DNA from: Nematostella vectensis | Lineage: Eukaryota; Cnidaria; Anthozoa; Actiniaria; Edwardsiidae | Length of the DNA stretch: 64,000 bases | Direction of reading: 5' to 3' | Assembly (NCBI RefSeq): GCF_932526225.1 | Contig: NC_064046.1 | Coordinates: 13,003,208-13,067,207 of the forward strand | Notes under the pieces: model-generated | Told to the model about the DNA's origin: nothing | Databases searched by the model: none | What the model saw: the letters and a program-made list of their open reading frames with translations, nothing else | Part shown: one piece after another, positions 55,565 through 64,000 of the stretch | Layout: each line of letters begins with the position of its first letter | Position numbering within the stretch: the first letter of the stretch is position 1 | Program-made: the position numbers and the translations under genes

Positions 55565-56660
55565 GAAAGCGGTATGGGTATCAAAATGCACCGAGGGTGC
55601 CTCAGTTGGGCATAAGGCCTTAATACTTCTCCGCCAATCACGAGCTACCACCCTTGCCTCTTCCCAAGAGTTCCATCCTGCCTTTGCTCTCTCCTTTTCC
55701 ACCGACCGCCTCCAAGTTGTCATAGGTCTTCCTATTTTTCTTTTTCCGTCGGGCTGCCATACGCAATGGTGTTGTCGCGGCATCCTGAGACATGCCCGAG
55801 ATACTTCCATCTCCTTCGTCTCGCTTCTAAGCTCACCCGTGTAGATCCTGTTTCATGGTTAAGCTCCTCTATTGATGTTATGTACGGCCAGAGGATGCCC
55901 AAAATTCTCTTTAGACATTGGTACTGGAATGAGTCAAGCTTTTCGCAGTCTTTAACATTGGTCTTCCATGTTTCACTCCCATATAAGAGGACACGTTTCA
56001 CGAGTGTGTTAAATAGCTTGATCTTGGTGGTCTTGTTGTTTTATTTGGAGCCAAGAGAGATACCGTTTTCAGTTTCCTGAAAGCTGCTTTATCCTTGCTA
56101 ATTCTGGTATCAGCACCTCCGTAAGTACTTAACGCAGGCTCCAAGATAGGGGTAGCCAATGGGCTTCTTTGATGTCTTGGCCATTCTGGAGTTTGATTGG
56201 CTCTGGGTTCTTGCAGTTTACTTTCAGTACTCGGGTTTTTGATTGGCTGATGTTTTAAGTCCTACTTTTGGGCTGTCTCAGATAGCTTGTCTGTCTTCTT
56301 TTGCATTTGGCTGTGGTTGGTCGAAATAAGCGCAATGCCATCCGCACAGTCTAGGTCTTCTAGTTAGGTGTTGAACTTCCATCGAATTCCAGTGTTGCCT
56401 TGGCTAGTTGTTTCACGCATTATCCAATCGATGGCAAGAAGGAATAGAAAGCCTGGCATAACGCAGCCTTGTTTGACACCAGTTTTTACTTAGAACCACT
56501 CATCAGATGCTTGGCCTTCACCCAGAACTGCGCATTCACAATCTTGGTAAAGGAGTTGGATTATCCTGATAGTCTTCCCTGGAATGCCATACAGCTTCAT
56601 GATGTCCCAGAGGCTGTTACTATGCGTCGAGTCGAATACTTTTTTAAAAATCAATACAAA
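55565..56660 (-). mobile_element. Decayed LINE reverse-transcriptase fragment
   Basis: Reading leftward on the minus strand in shifting frames one sees FDSTHSNSLWDIMKLYGIPG (RT motif A), KTGVKQGCVMPGF (motif B), DCADGIALIS (motif C), YGSETWKTN, then ARRRRWKYLGHVSGC and GRPMTTWRRSVE (LINE C-terminal segment). The catalytic FADD is altered to CADG and several frameshifts and stops separate the blocks, so it is dead. The family differs from the insertion at 8013. Confidence 0.82.
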
Positions 56661-56696
56661 GCTCTAAAGCGATAAAAAAGCGAAAAAAAATAATTG

Positions 56697-56797
56697 ACTC
56701 CCAAATATTGTATGTAATCCATAATAAGAAAATGACCGAGCGAGCTAGAAAAACGAAAGTTTTTTAAACAAGATACAAGATTGACTGATATGAGAAT
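56697..56797 (+). repeat. Dispersed repeat, copy 1
   Basis: Shares aaaatgaccgagcgagctag + aaaaacga and attgactgatat with 61555-61620. A two-member dispersed repeat of unknown type. Confidence 0.6.
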
Positions 56798-56965
56798 TCG
56801 TGTGCGTACAACCGAGTCTGCTCGAGGCGGCGTACCCCCCTCCCCCCCCCCCCCTTGGCCACATACACTCCTCCCTTGATCACCACACTCCTCCCCTGTT
56901 TTTTTTATAATATCATAACTCTTTTAAATCAGAATACCTTAAATAAAATGCTATATAACCGTTAG

Positions 56966-57379
56966 TATAAATCCACTCACATACTATCACGAATCTCGCA
57001 ATTTGATTGGCTCCCGTAATCGCTCTCTATTGAGCCGTAGATAGTGAGTAGCGAAAAAGAAGCGAAAGAGATGAAAAACCTTGATTTAAATTCGAGAAAT
57101 TTGGTTCACAATATTTTTTACTGAATGTATTTTCCATCCTTACAAAAGGACACTTTGAAGCTAAAGTTTTCAATTTTCGTTATCTGCGCGCGCTGCAAAA
57201 ACACCGGTTGCATGCGCTCGCGCACTCACCAAAAAACACGCCATTTCAAACGAGCGTGCGCTGTTTTGATTTTGTAAAATACTGTTTATGTTGCTTGTGT
57301 TATTTATTACTAATTAAAATCGATTTTTATACTATTAAAAACGTCATTTAATTGAAGGTAGTATGTGAGTGGATTTATT
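56966..57379. mobile_element. MITE, about 414 bp, about 20-bp terminal inverted repeats
   Basis: The ends tataaatccactcacatact and agtatgtgagtggatttatt are inverted copies. The interior includes a CpG-rich palindromic stretch (tgcgcgcgctgcaaaaacac). Non-coding. Confidence 0.75.
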
Positions 57380-57708
57380 CTAAAACAATTAGACTACTCG
57401 TTCTCGTGTTCTACCCTCCTCGTTGACTATCTATTGACTCATAGAAAACTCGAACAATTGTATTCTAAAATGAATTTGATTTTACAGTAACTGGAGCGGG
57501 TTCAGTTTGATATTGAGAGGAGTATAAGAGTTCCATATGGTTTATATCCAACTAAAACATTCACACATCAATTCGGATCATGGACTTTCAAAGCCTAATA
57601 ATTGCAAGTATTTTTTTTATAAATATTCATTTTGATAATTTAATAAATCGTCGAGAAATTGTTATTAGAATGTCTATTGATATCACTATCGTGCTTTATG
57701 ATTTTTAC
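57380..57708. other. 3' flank of the NB-TPR gene
   Basis: AT-rich sequence downstream of the minus-strand stop at 57709. No feature was recognised. Confidence 0.35.
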
Positions 57709-60700
57709 CTATCGCACCAAAGGTCCAAATATAACTGTAATAACAAGAGTGGTACTTTCAAATCTAACAAATGCTGATTCACTTGAAAATGAATTACCTA
57801 ACTTTATCTTAGTCAAAGCATGATTAACTCTCCAGTGTTCTTGCGGATATAGACTGCTAAAACCCTCGTATGACAGATTAAACATTTCCCCAGCCTTCTG
57901 AATGTTCCCCATGGATAAACACGCCTCACCAAGAAGGTTTCTAGTCTCGGCTATGTAATGATCTCTTAGGCTTCCTTTGGTCATTCCAAGTAAGGTTTGT
58001 AACGCTTCCTGGTGAAGCTCTATGGCCTTCTCGGGTTTTCCAATGGCGCAGAATGCTGCACCAAGACTGTTTTGCGTTGTTAATACAGCAGTGTGTTTCT
58101 CACCCCAAGTTCTTTTAAAAGTATCCAACGCCCTTCCAAGAACTTTCACAGCCTTTTCTGTTTCACCCAATCTCGTGTACACAACCCCGAGGTCATTTAA
58201 CGCCTCGCCCACAATAAAATGTTCGGCATTAAAAACCTTTTCTTTGATTTCCAAAGAATGTTCTAAGACTTTCTTAGCCTTTTCCAGGTTCCCATGGTCT
58301 CTGTACATAAATCCTAAAAAGTTCAACGCCTCAGCAACATGAGGGTGGTATTTTCCGTGTCCTGCCTCTAGGATTTCCAAACCTCTCTCAGAGTAGCATA
58401 TAGCATATGGAAAATCCCCAAGCCTGTAATAAACAATCCCAATCGTGTTTAACACTCTGCCCAAACTCACATGCCGCGGGCCGTTAATGTCCACGAGTAT
58501 CTCAAGAGATTGGTTATACAGTGCAAGAGCCTTGCTATACTTTCCTTGCCGACTGTAAACCACTGCCAGGTTAAGCAAAGAGCCCGCAACGTAGGGATGA
58601 CTTGAGCCAAATAATTTTAGAAGCAAATATAGAGAGCTTTCGTGGTAGGCTTGAGCGATGTCTAAGTCGGACAGATAACGGTAGATGATGCCAAGTTTGT
58701 GTAGAGTACTCGCTTTGTCCATTAGATATTGATTATCTGATTGTAATCCTTTCGCGGTCAGCAAAACATGTTTGTTTTTCTGCTTATTCGACATATCCAG
58801 AGCAAGTTTATGAAAATCTTTAGATTTGTACGGATATCCTAAGCTTCTGTACATCGAGCCCAAGATGTCCAGAAAAATTACAGGAAAACTTAAATTTCCA
58901 GGTACAGTTCCATCGGAAATCATTCTTGTAATCCCTGCAGATGTCTTGTTAAGGGAGGTCACCAGCTCTTCGTTCTTTCCTTTCGTTGCTCCACTGTGCA
59001 AACAAACGATAAGTAACATAATTTGCAAGTCATACCTCTCCTCCTTCTTCGCCTGAAGACCTGTTAAATTGGAAATCTCGTGAAGTCTGTACTCATTTGT
59101 GACAGACTTTATCAGGGCTGGCCCGGAGAACCCAGCTGCGTGCGAAATGAATGTCAAAAACTTCTTGGTTAAACTAGATTTAATAAAATCAGCAATATGT
59201 AATTTCTCTCTTGACGAGAAGACACACAATGAAACTAAGATGTCTAGACATTGAGAATCGAATGCATCATTAGCAACAGTCAAGGGAGGACTGTGCAATT
59301 TAGATAAAGAGATGTTCAACTCGTGTTCAAAAGTCCCAGCAAGCTTTGAGAAGATTTCAAGTAATGAGCTACTATTTTTGGGCGTCTTCCTTTGAATGAT
59401 AGTTGTGTTACCGAACGACGAATCTAGACGGTTCAAACCTACCTTGCATATTTGCCGGAATGCTTCTCGGATAACTTGGTGGCTGGATAAACTCTGTTGT
59501 CCCTGTTTGCCTGTAACCTTGAACAGAACATTTCTTAAAGAATTACGAATTTGGGATTCTGTAAATTCTTCTCTGGAATTTCTTTTCAAGTAATCTAACA
59601 CAAATGATAAGCTTAATGGTGAGGAATCCGTATACCCAATACAAACGATGTCTCGAAACACAGGGTCTCGTTGAGCGGAACGATTAACTGCTTTTAAAGT
59701 GGCTGCATACATGGGTATCGGATACTTAGAAGCTTCACTTTCCTGCCATTCTACCTCTTCTTCCATCCCGAGGGAATGGATATCCCTTTGGAATTCTGAG
59801 ATGTAATCTGCGAAGGTGTAGTCCCATCTTCTTGGCGGACCTTCCCGCACACTCTCAATATAAATAGCTGCAGTTTCTAAGGCGAGAGGCTGGAAATCAA
59901 GCATCCTTGCGAGATCAAGGCTCGCGTTATCTTCTCGCAAACCTGTCATCACTTGTAACAGTTTGACAGAGTCCCCTTGAGACATACCTTCATAAAGGTC
60001 CCACACTTGAACATAGGAGCTAAGTCGATTAAGAGGGACCCGCTTTTGTAGGGTAACCATCACAGTAGCCACAAATTGACTGCTTCCTGGCTCAAGATTT
60101 AAGTTATTAAATAACAATTTCAGGTCTTTGACGTTGTCAAAGATTACCACTGGTCGGCTTTTCCGTTCCGAAAATAACTCCATTAATTTCGCCAAACGAA
60201 TTCTTAGCTTCATCTCAGTTTTTTGTTCACCCTCAATAGAAAACATGTCAGCCATTTTGAAATCGAACTCTTCTTGCATTTGCTTGATTCCGTTGGATTT
60301 TGTGCTTGAGTTACTGTAGAGCGCCAAGACTACTCTTGTCAGACTCGACAAAAGAGATGCCATGCTGCTTGCTTCAATGGTCACGACGTCAAGCGGTCTA
60401 TTGTTGTGCCTTTTAGACTTGTATAAACGAAGGCCTACTTGGCGAGCAAGTTCTGATTTCCCTGCACCAGGACCACCAATAAAATAGACGTGAATTTGCT
60501 TTCTTGGGTGATTTCTGGAAAACACTTGAATATGTTCTGTGATGTTGGAGACTTCATCTCTCCAGATCCAACGATGTCTTGGGGGCCACGAGACCTCATT
60601 AACATACATATTATTGATCTCGCTCGCTTGTCTTTTCCAAATCGCCGAAAATGATGCTACAATTTTACCCCAAAAAGGATAAATAGCCACGGTCAATACA

Positions 60701-60984
60701 ACCACAACACAAACAGCCAATGAATTAGCTTTAAAAGGAGTGAGAACGATCTTTAACCAAACGGGAAAATATTGTTCTATCAACTTCCAAATTATTTCAT
60801 CAATTTTCGTTTTTAAATTGTCAGATTTGGGCGATGTTTTTATATTATGTTCTTTCGAGTTCTTTGATGTGGCAGCTTGCCTTCGCCTTTTGGTACGCTT
60901 TGTCGTTTTGGATCCAAGTGTCGGATGTAACTTGTTGCTGACTGAATTATTTCTTTGAGCTGCCTGGCTTCTCGTAAGTGGCAT
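57709..60984 (-). CDS. NB-TPR STAND-type protein with N-terminal membrane segment
   Basis: Intronless frame of 1091 aa. In order: a basic N-terminus (KRTKRRR, 29-35); one membrane segment at about 87-107 (NSLAVCVVVVLTVAIYPFW); a P-loop NTPase with Walker A GGPGAGKS (170-177) and Walker B VVIFDNV (279-285); a helical region; and from about 760 a run of at least seven kinesin-light-chain-type TPRs (LHKLGIIYRYLSDLDIAQAY, LNLAVVYSRQGKYSKALALY and so on). NTPase plus TPR is the layout of STAND switch proteins used in innate sensing and signalling (the NB-ARC/TPR group, abundant in cnidarians). By analogy, ligand binding by the TPRs would release NTP-driven oligomerisation. A membrane segment before the NTPase is unusual for this group. 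The function is inferred. It is head-to-head with NDUFB9, with 765 bp between start codons. Confidence 0.85.
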   Translation of the reverse strand: MPLTRSQAAQRNNSVSNKLHPTLGSKTTKRTKRRRQAATSKNSKEHNIKTSPKSDNLKTKIDEIIWKLIEQYFPVWLKIVLTPFKANSLAVCVVVVLTVAIYPFWGKIVASFSAIWKRQASEINNMYVNEVSWPPRHRWIWRDEVSNITEHIQVFSRNHPRKQIHVYFIGGPGAGKSELARQVGLRLYKSKRHNNRPLDVVTIEASSMASLLSSLTRVVLALYSNSSTKSNGIKQMQEEFDFKMADMFSIEGEQKTEMKLRIRLAKLMELFSERKSRPVVIFDNVKDLKLLFNNLNLEPGSSQFVATVMVTLQKRVPLNRLSSYVQVWDLYEGMSQGDSVKLLQVMTGLREDNASLDLARMLDFQPLALETAAIYIESVREGPPRRWDYTFADYISEFQRDIHSLGMEEEVEWQESEASKYPIPMYAATLKAVNRSAQRDPVFRDIVCIGYTDSSPLSLSFVLDYLKRNSREEFTESQIRNSLRNVLFKVTGKQGQQSLSSHQVIREAFRQICKVGLNRLDSSFGNTTIIQRKTPKNSSSLLEIFSKLAGTFEHELNISLSKLHSPPLTVANDAFDSQCLDILVSLCVFSSREKLHIADFIKSSLTKKFLTFISHAAGFSGPALIKSVTNEYRLHEISNLTGLQAKKEERYDLQIMLLIVCLHSGATKGKNEELVTSLNKTSAGITRMISDGTVPGNLSFPVIFLDILGSMYRSLGYPYKSKDFHKLALDMSNKQKNKHVLLTAKGLQSDNQYLMDKASTLHKLGIIYRYLSDLDIAQAYHESSLYLLLKLFGSSHPYVAGSLLNLAVVYSRQGKYSKALALYNQSLEILVDINGPRHVSLGRVLNTIGIVYYRLGDFPYAICYSERGLEILEAGHGKYHPHVAEALNFLGFMYRDHGNLEKAKKVLEHSLEIKEKVFNAEHFIVGEALNDLGVVYTRLGETEKAVKVLGRALDTFKRTWGEKHTAVLTTQNSLGAAFCAIGKPEKAIELHQEALQTLLGMTKGSLRDHYIAETRNLLGEACLSMGNIQKAGEMFNLSYEGFSSLYPQEHWRVNHALTKIKLGNSFSSESAFVRFESTTLVITVIFGPLVR

Positions 60985-61749
60985 GGTTAACGTTTGAGTG
61001 TCTGTTGAATATGCAAGCTGACACTATTTCTCGTGTAGCAGGAGGAAGAATCTATAATGGGACAGACTCCGGTTCGGTGTAATATTCTGCGCTTGTTGCG
61101 TGAGGAAACTTCCGTGGGAGCCCCGCTGACAAAGTTGTGGGTATCGCGGGCGCCAACGATAAAAAAAGGAAGAAATAGAGCATAAAGAGATGCAAGCGCA
61201 TTGAGGAACAGATTTTGTAAAAAAAAAAAACGAAACATTCCCTAGATGTTTCTGTTTGCTTTGTTCTAGCAGCAACTTGATGTCGCGAAATATATTTTTA
61301 TGTTTGCACAACGTGAAAATCATCTTTCGCGCAGTTTGCAACATCAAAAGCAGCAATAAATGGCTGTCGTTTTTCTAAATTGTCTAAAGGAGCCTGGGGC
61401 GAGCGCGCGGGAGACCTGTGATATTTTAAAGATGGTTGCCAGCAAAATCGCACCATTCCTGCAAGTTTAAGTTGAAATTCTCGACTACTAAAGTGCCAGT
61501 GATGAAAAATGCGAAAAAAATGATTGAAGCGGACTCTCAATTATGTATTAATGTAATGAAGGAAATGACCGAGCGGGCTAGAAAAACGACAGTTTTTAAA
61601 ACAACATTGACTGATATTTAAAGATTGTCACGTTTACCCTCCCCCCCTAGCCCCCCCCCCCCCCAATTTGCAAGAATTTTTGGAGGTCTGGTAACTAGTA
61701 CAAGAAACAATTGCGATGCATGACGGGATCGTCCACTCCACGATCCAAG
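60985..61749. promoter_or_regulatory. Shared divergent upstream region of the NB-TPR gene and NDUFB9
   Basis: 765 bp between two divergent start codons. No TATA box was identified. The second copy of the dispersed repeat (about 61525-61620) and a poly-C run (about 61653) occupy the NDUFB9-proximal part. Bidirectional promoter activity is inferred only from the layout. Confidence 0.35.
61525..61620 (+). repeat. Dispersed repeat, copy 2
   Basis: Matches 56697-56797 over gaaatgaccgagcgggctag + aaaaacgacag and attgactgatat. Located just upstream of NDUFB9. Confidence 0.6.
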
Positions 61750-63212
61750 ATGGCGTCCATGTCGACCTCTCATCTTATGAGGGGAATAACCCATCAACAG
61801 CGAGTCCTTCGGCTTTACAGGAACTGCTTGAGACACAGCTTATCCTGGATCGTAGATAGACAGGCATGGAGGAAGGAAGCACTCATGATCAGAGCGCAAT
61901 TTGAGGCCAACAAACATGAGACGGACCGCAAACGTATCGCCATGATTATGGAGCAGGCGGAGGCTGAATTCGAGAGAAAGAAACATCCATACCCTTACAC
62001 GTGTGAGTCTATATTTAGTATTTCCATCACAGAATAATACGATAGTCCATTATGATGGCATATTGTAGCCTTTTTCGTACTAATTCAATGTTGTTTCTCG
62101 TCAATGCAGTCCCAACAGCTGCCGAGGGATCAAAATGGGAAAGAAATACACCTCCACCACCACACGTAAGACAGCAGCATATGTTATTCATATAACTGGG
62201 TATAATGGAAGTATGCGCATACCCAGGACACAGATATTATACGTGAGATTTCTTATCCATAGCAACTTCAGAACTTCACACCTTAACTTCTAAAAAACGA
62301 GAGATTAATACAGTGGAACCATATTACTGGTATTCTAAAGTTTAGCTGATGATCCTTCATTAACCCACTATGCCATTTTTCTGGCAAATTTAAAGTTTAT
62401 CACATACTGTAGCTGTCAACGCTCCCGCATTAGGCGGGAGTCTCAAGATTTTTAACCTTTTCTCAAGCCAAATTTTCTTGAAATATCCATAAATTTACTG
62501 TATTCTCCCGCATAAGCTATCTAGTTGGTACTTCTGATACATACACTGTATTTTCTCAAGATTTTTTTCTAAAGCAAGGATGACAGCTATAGTATCATTT
62601 ATTGGTCCTATACATAAACACGTTAAACTTGACACTCGACTTGACACAGAGAATAGTCTGTTGCACTCATAACCCATCTCAAATAGAGGTTTTGAACTGA
62701 ATAATAAACATTTGGTTGAGATTTTGGAAGGTCAACAATTTCTTGTCTTTAACTCTTTCAACATTACAGTAAATGGGTGCCTGCGTTCTGTGATTGGTCA
62801 GGGGCATAGCCTCCCCCCCCCAGGGGCTGATCTAGCTTTTTGCTGAAGGGGGGGGGGGGGGGTTGGCTCAGTGCACAGGGGGAGGGGGTATTTTTTTGTT
62901 ACCATATGGCTTCCTGGCAGCCCAAGGGGGGTTTAACCCCCCCCCCCCCCCCCCCCGTCTTAGTTGGTGACCAACGTCTTAGTTGGCTATCAATGTTCTT
63001 AAAAAATCACTGGCTATGCCCTGTTGTTGCACATGGCAATATGGCACATGACAACACTGGAACTGGTCATCAGATGAATGCTTAAAAGTCCTAAGCATTT
63101 CAGTCATTCATTTCCGAATGTTTGTTTTCTGACCCAGGTGTTGGAACTGCTTCCACAAGAAGAGGAATGGTTGAAGGAAATGACAGATTATGCTAACTAC
63201 AAGATTGACTAA
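61750..63212 (+). CDS. NDUFB9: NDUFB9, mitochondrial complex I LYR-motif subunit, three exons
   Basis: Accessory subunit of the mitochondrial NADH dehydrogenase membrane arm (LYRM3), which binds the acyl-carrier protein. Exons are 61750-62002, 62110-62165 and 63138-63212; borders are GT/AG and phases are 1 and 0, giving 127 aa. The signature THQQRVLRLYRNCLRH contains the LYR motif, and RAQFEANKHETDRKRI, HPYPYTFP and the short KWERN block are typical of the animal subunit. The ATG context aagATGG is strong. Compared with the roughly 180-residue mammalian protein, the C-terminal part after the FP...WER block (the Trp-rich DDWHP region) is absent and a short acidic end (EEEWLKEMTDY) replaces it. 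This could be a lineage trait or a missed exon in the 970-bp second intron. Confidence 0.9.
62795..62960. mobile_element. hAT-like repeat with G and C runs in NDUFB9 intron 2
   Basis: gtcaggggcatagcctcccc followed by caggggctgatctagctttt and two homopolymer runs (G at about 62849-62862, C at about 62937-62956) resembles the element at 23500-23671. The boundaries are uncertain. Confidence 0.45.
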
Positions 63213-63350
63213 AGATCTCCTAGACTCTATTGTACAGAATTCATCACAGGTTTTGCCTGCCCTCCTTATTGTCCAGTTAGTTATTATGTGAATGTTTTTG
63301 GTAATGACATCTTTGTATTTAAATACTGACTCGACCCAACTTTGTGAAAG

Positions 63351-63356
63351 AATAAA
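63351..63356 (+). other. Polyadenylation signal AATAAA
   Basis: AATAAA lies 139 nt after the NDUFB9 stop and is the likely cleavage signal for its mRNA. Confidence 0.6.
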
Positions 63357-64000
63357 AGTTTAATTTTAATTCAATTGGTTTCCAGTATTTTTTTTAATGA
63401 TATTTTAGATGATTAAGTTTTGCTGACTTGTGATAAACTGCATTTCTTTCTTCGTTGAATTCATTCATATTCAAGTTCAGGATGCAAGTTTGCCAACTTT
63501 CATTCGCTTGCTTTTCATTTCAATACCCAATGCAAGTCCTCACAAGTAAATCAAACATTTTCCATCTCAAATCTTTCATGGATATCGTAAAGTAGAAGGG
63601 TCTCAGACTTTGACTTGTATTTGGTGGATGATATATTTGATATCCGGTTTCAGGTTTGTTTGTTTAGTATTGTTTGTCAGCTTAGCATGCTGGTGGTTGT
63701 CTGCTCAGTCAACTTTTCTTTTGCTGATTCCAACACATGGCTTGCGTTTCGTTTGGCCAGGGCTTACGCATTTTAAAATCAAACACTCTGTTTTGCATCC
63801 TTGGGAACCCATGGCGTGGCGGAGGTTCGGCACACAGAGTGCAAGAGAAATAAGGATTGAAAGACGTCTTTAACTACTCTTTCTTTCTCGTGCCCTCCCT
63901 GTGTGCCTGACTTCCCTGAGGATGTTTTTCTATCATTTTGAAACCATCAAATCTGAATTCATACCATTGTTATTTTTAGAGAGTTTGCATGTAAATATTT
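63357..64000. other. Intergenic end of window
   Basis: No gene is supported. The plus frame at 63610-63873 has no family resemblance or splice context that I can defend. Confidence 0.35.

Noticed and set aside
1-64000. tRNA, rRNA or snRNA genes
   Set aside because: None were recognised by eye. A covariance-model scan was not possible here.

Overview
The window is animal nuclear DNA. Genes carry introns with GT/AG ends, there is a TATA box and AATAAA signals, and transposon debris is dense (non-LTR, Ty3/gypsy and many small inverted-repeat elements). The gene families (RASD-like Ras proteins, DOK adaptor, macro domain, NB-TPR STAND protein, NDUFB9) together with the repeat style suggest a non-bilaterian metazoan, most likely an anthozoan cnidarian such as a sea anemone. 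The species is inference only.

Layout. 0-16.8 kb: two intronless, CAAX-less RASD-like GTPase genes (1097-1810 and 15248-15976). Between them lie a 5'-truncated LINE with an exact 23-bp target duplication (8013-10247), an old tandem duplication and 53-bp repeats. 17.3-19.6 kb: a 37-bp minisatellite of about 60 copies. 22.3-26.9 kb: a four-exon DOK-type adaptor (PH + PTB) on the minus strand. 27-34 kb: small transposons, a deleted CR1/L2-like LINE and two weak minus-strand exon candidates. 34.86-39.41 kb: a complete, apparently intact Ty3/gypsy element with identical 160-bp LTRs.

39.86-54.03 kb is the most interesting part. Three plus-strand exons (39861-39939, 40222-40369, 53721-54031) join in phase to make one macro domain, but it is broken by a 1-nt deletion and an in-frame TGA. 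The 5' splice site of its second exon has been amplified into about 113 tandem copies of 60 bp (40339-47129), and a 3351-bp block of that array is itself duplicated. Inside the remaining intron, on the opposite strand, lies an unrecognised two-pass membrane protein gene (seven exons, 867 codons with a long Ser/Thr/Lys-rich tail). Its ectodomain exons are tandemly duplicated, and their 3' ends plus splice donors have also been amplified, as a 67-bp repeat (about 18 donors). A third, two-copy donor duplication sits at the first macro exon. So three independent minisatellites in about 12 kb all consist of an exon end plus its splice donor.

54-64 kb: small transposons, a dead LINE fragment, an intronless NB-TPR protein with an N-terminal membrane segment (57709-60984, minus), and divergently from it NDUFB9 (61750-63212, three exons, short C-terminus).

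All gene models are hand-built from splice signals, reading phase and remembered family motifs. No alignment or database search was run.
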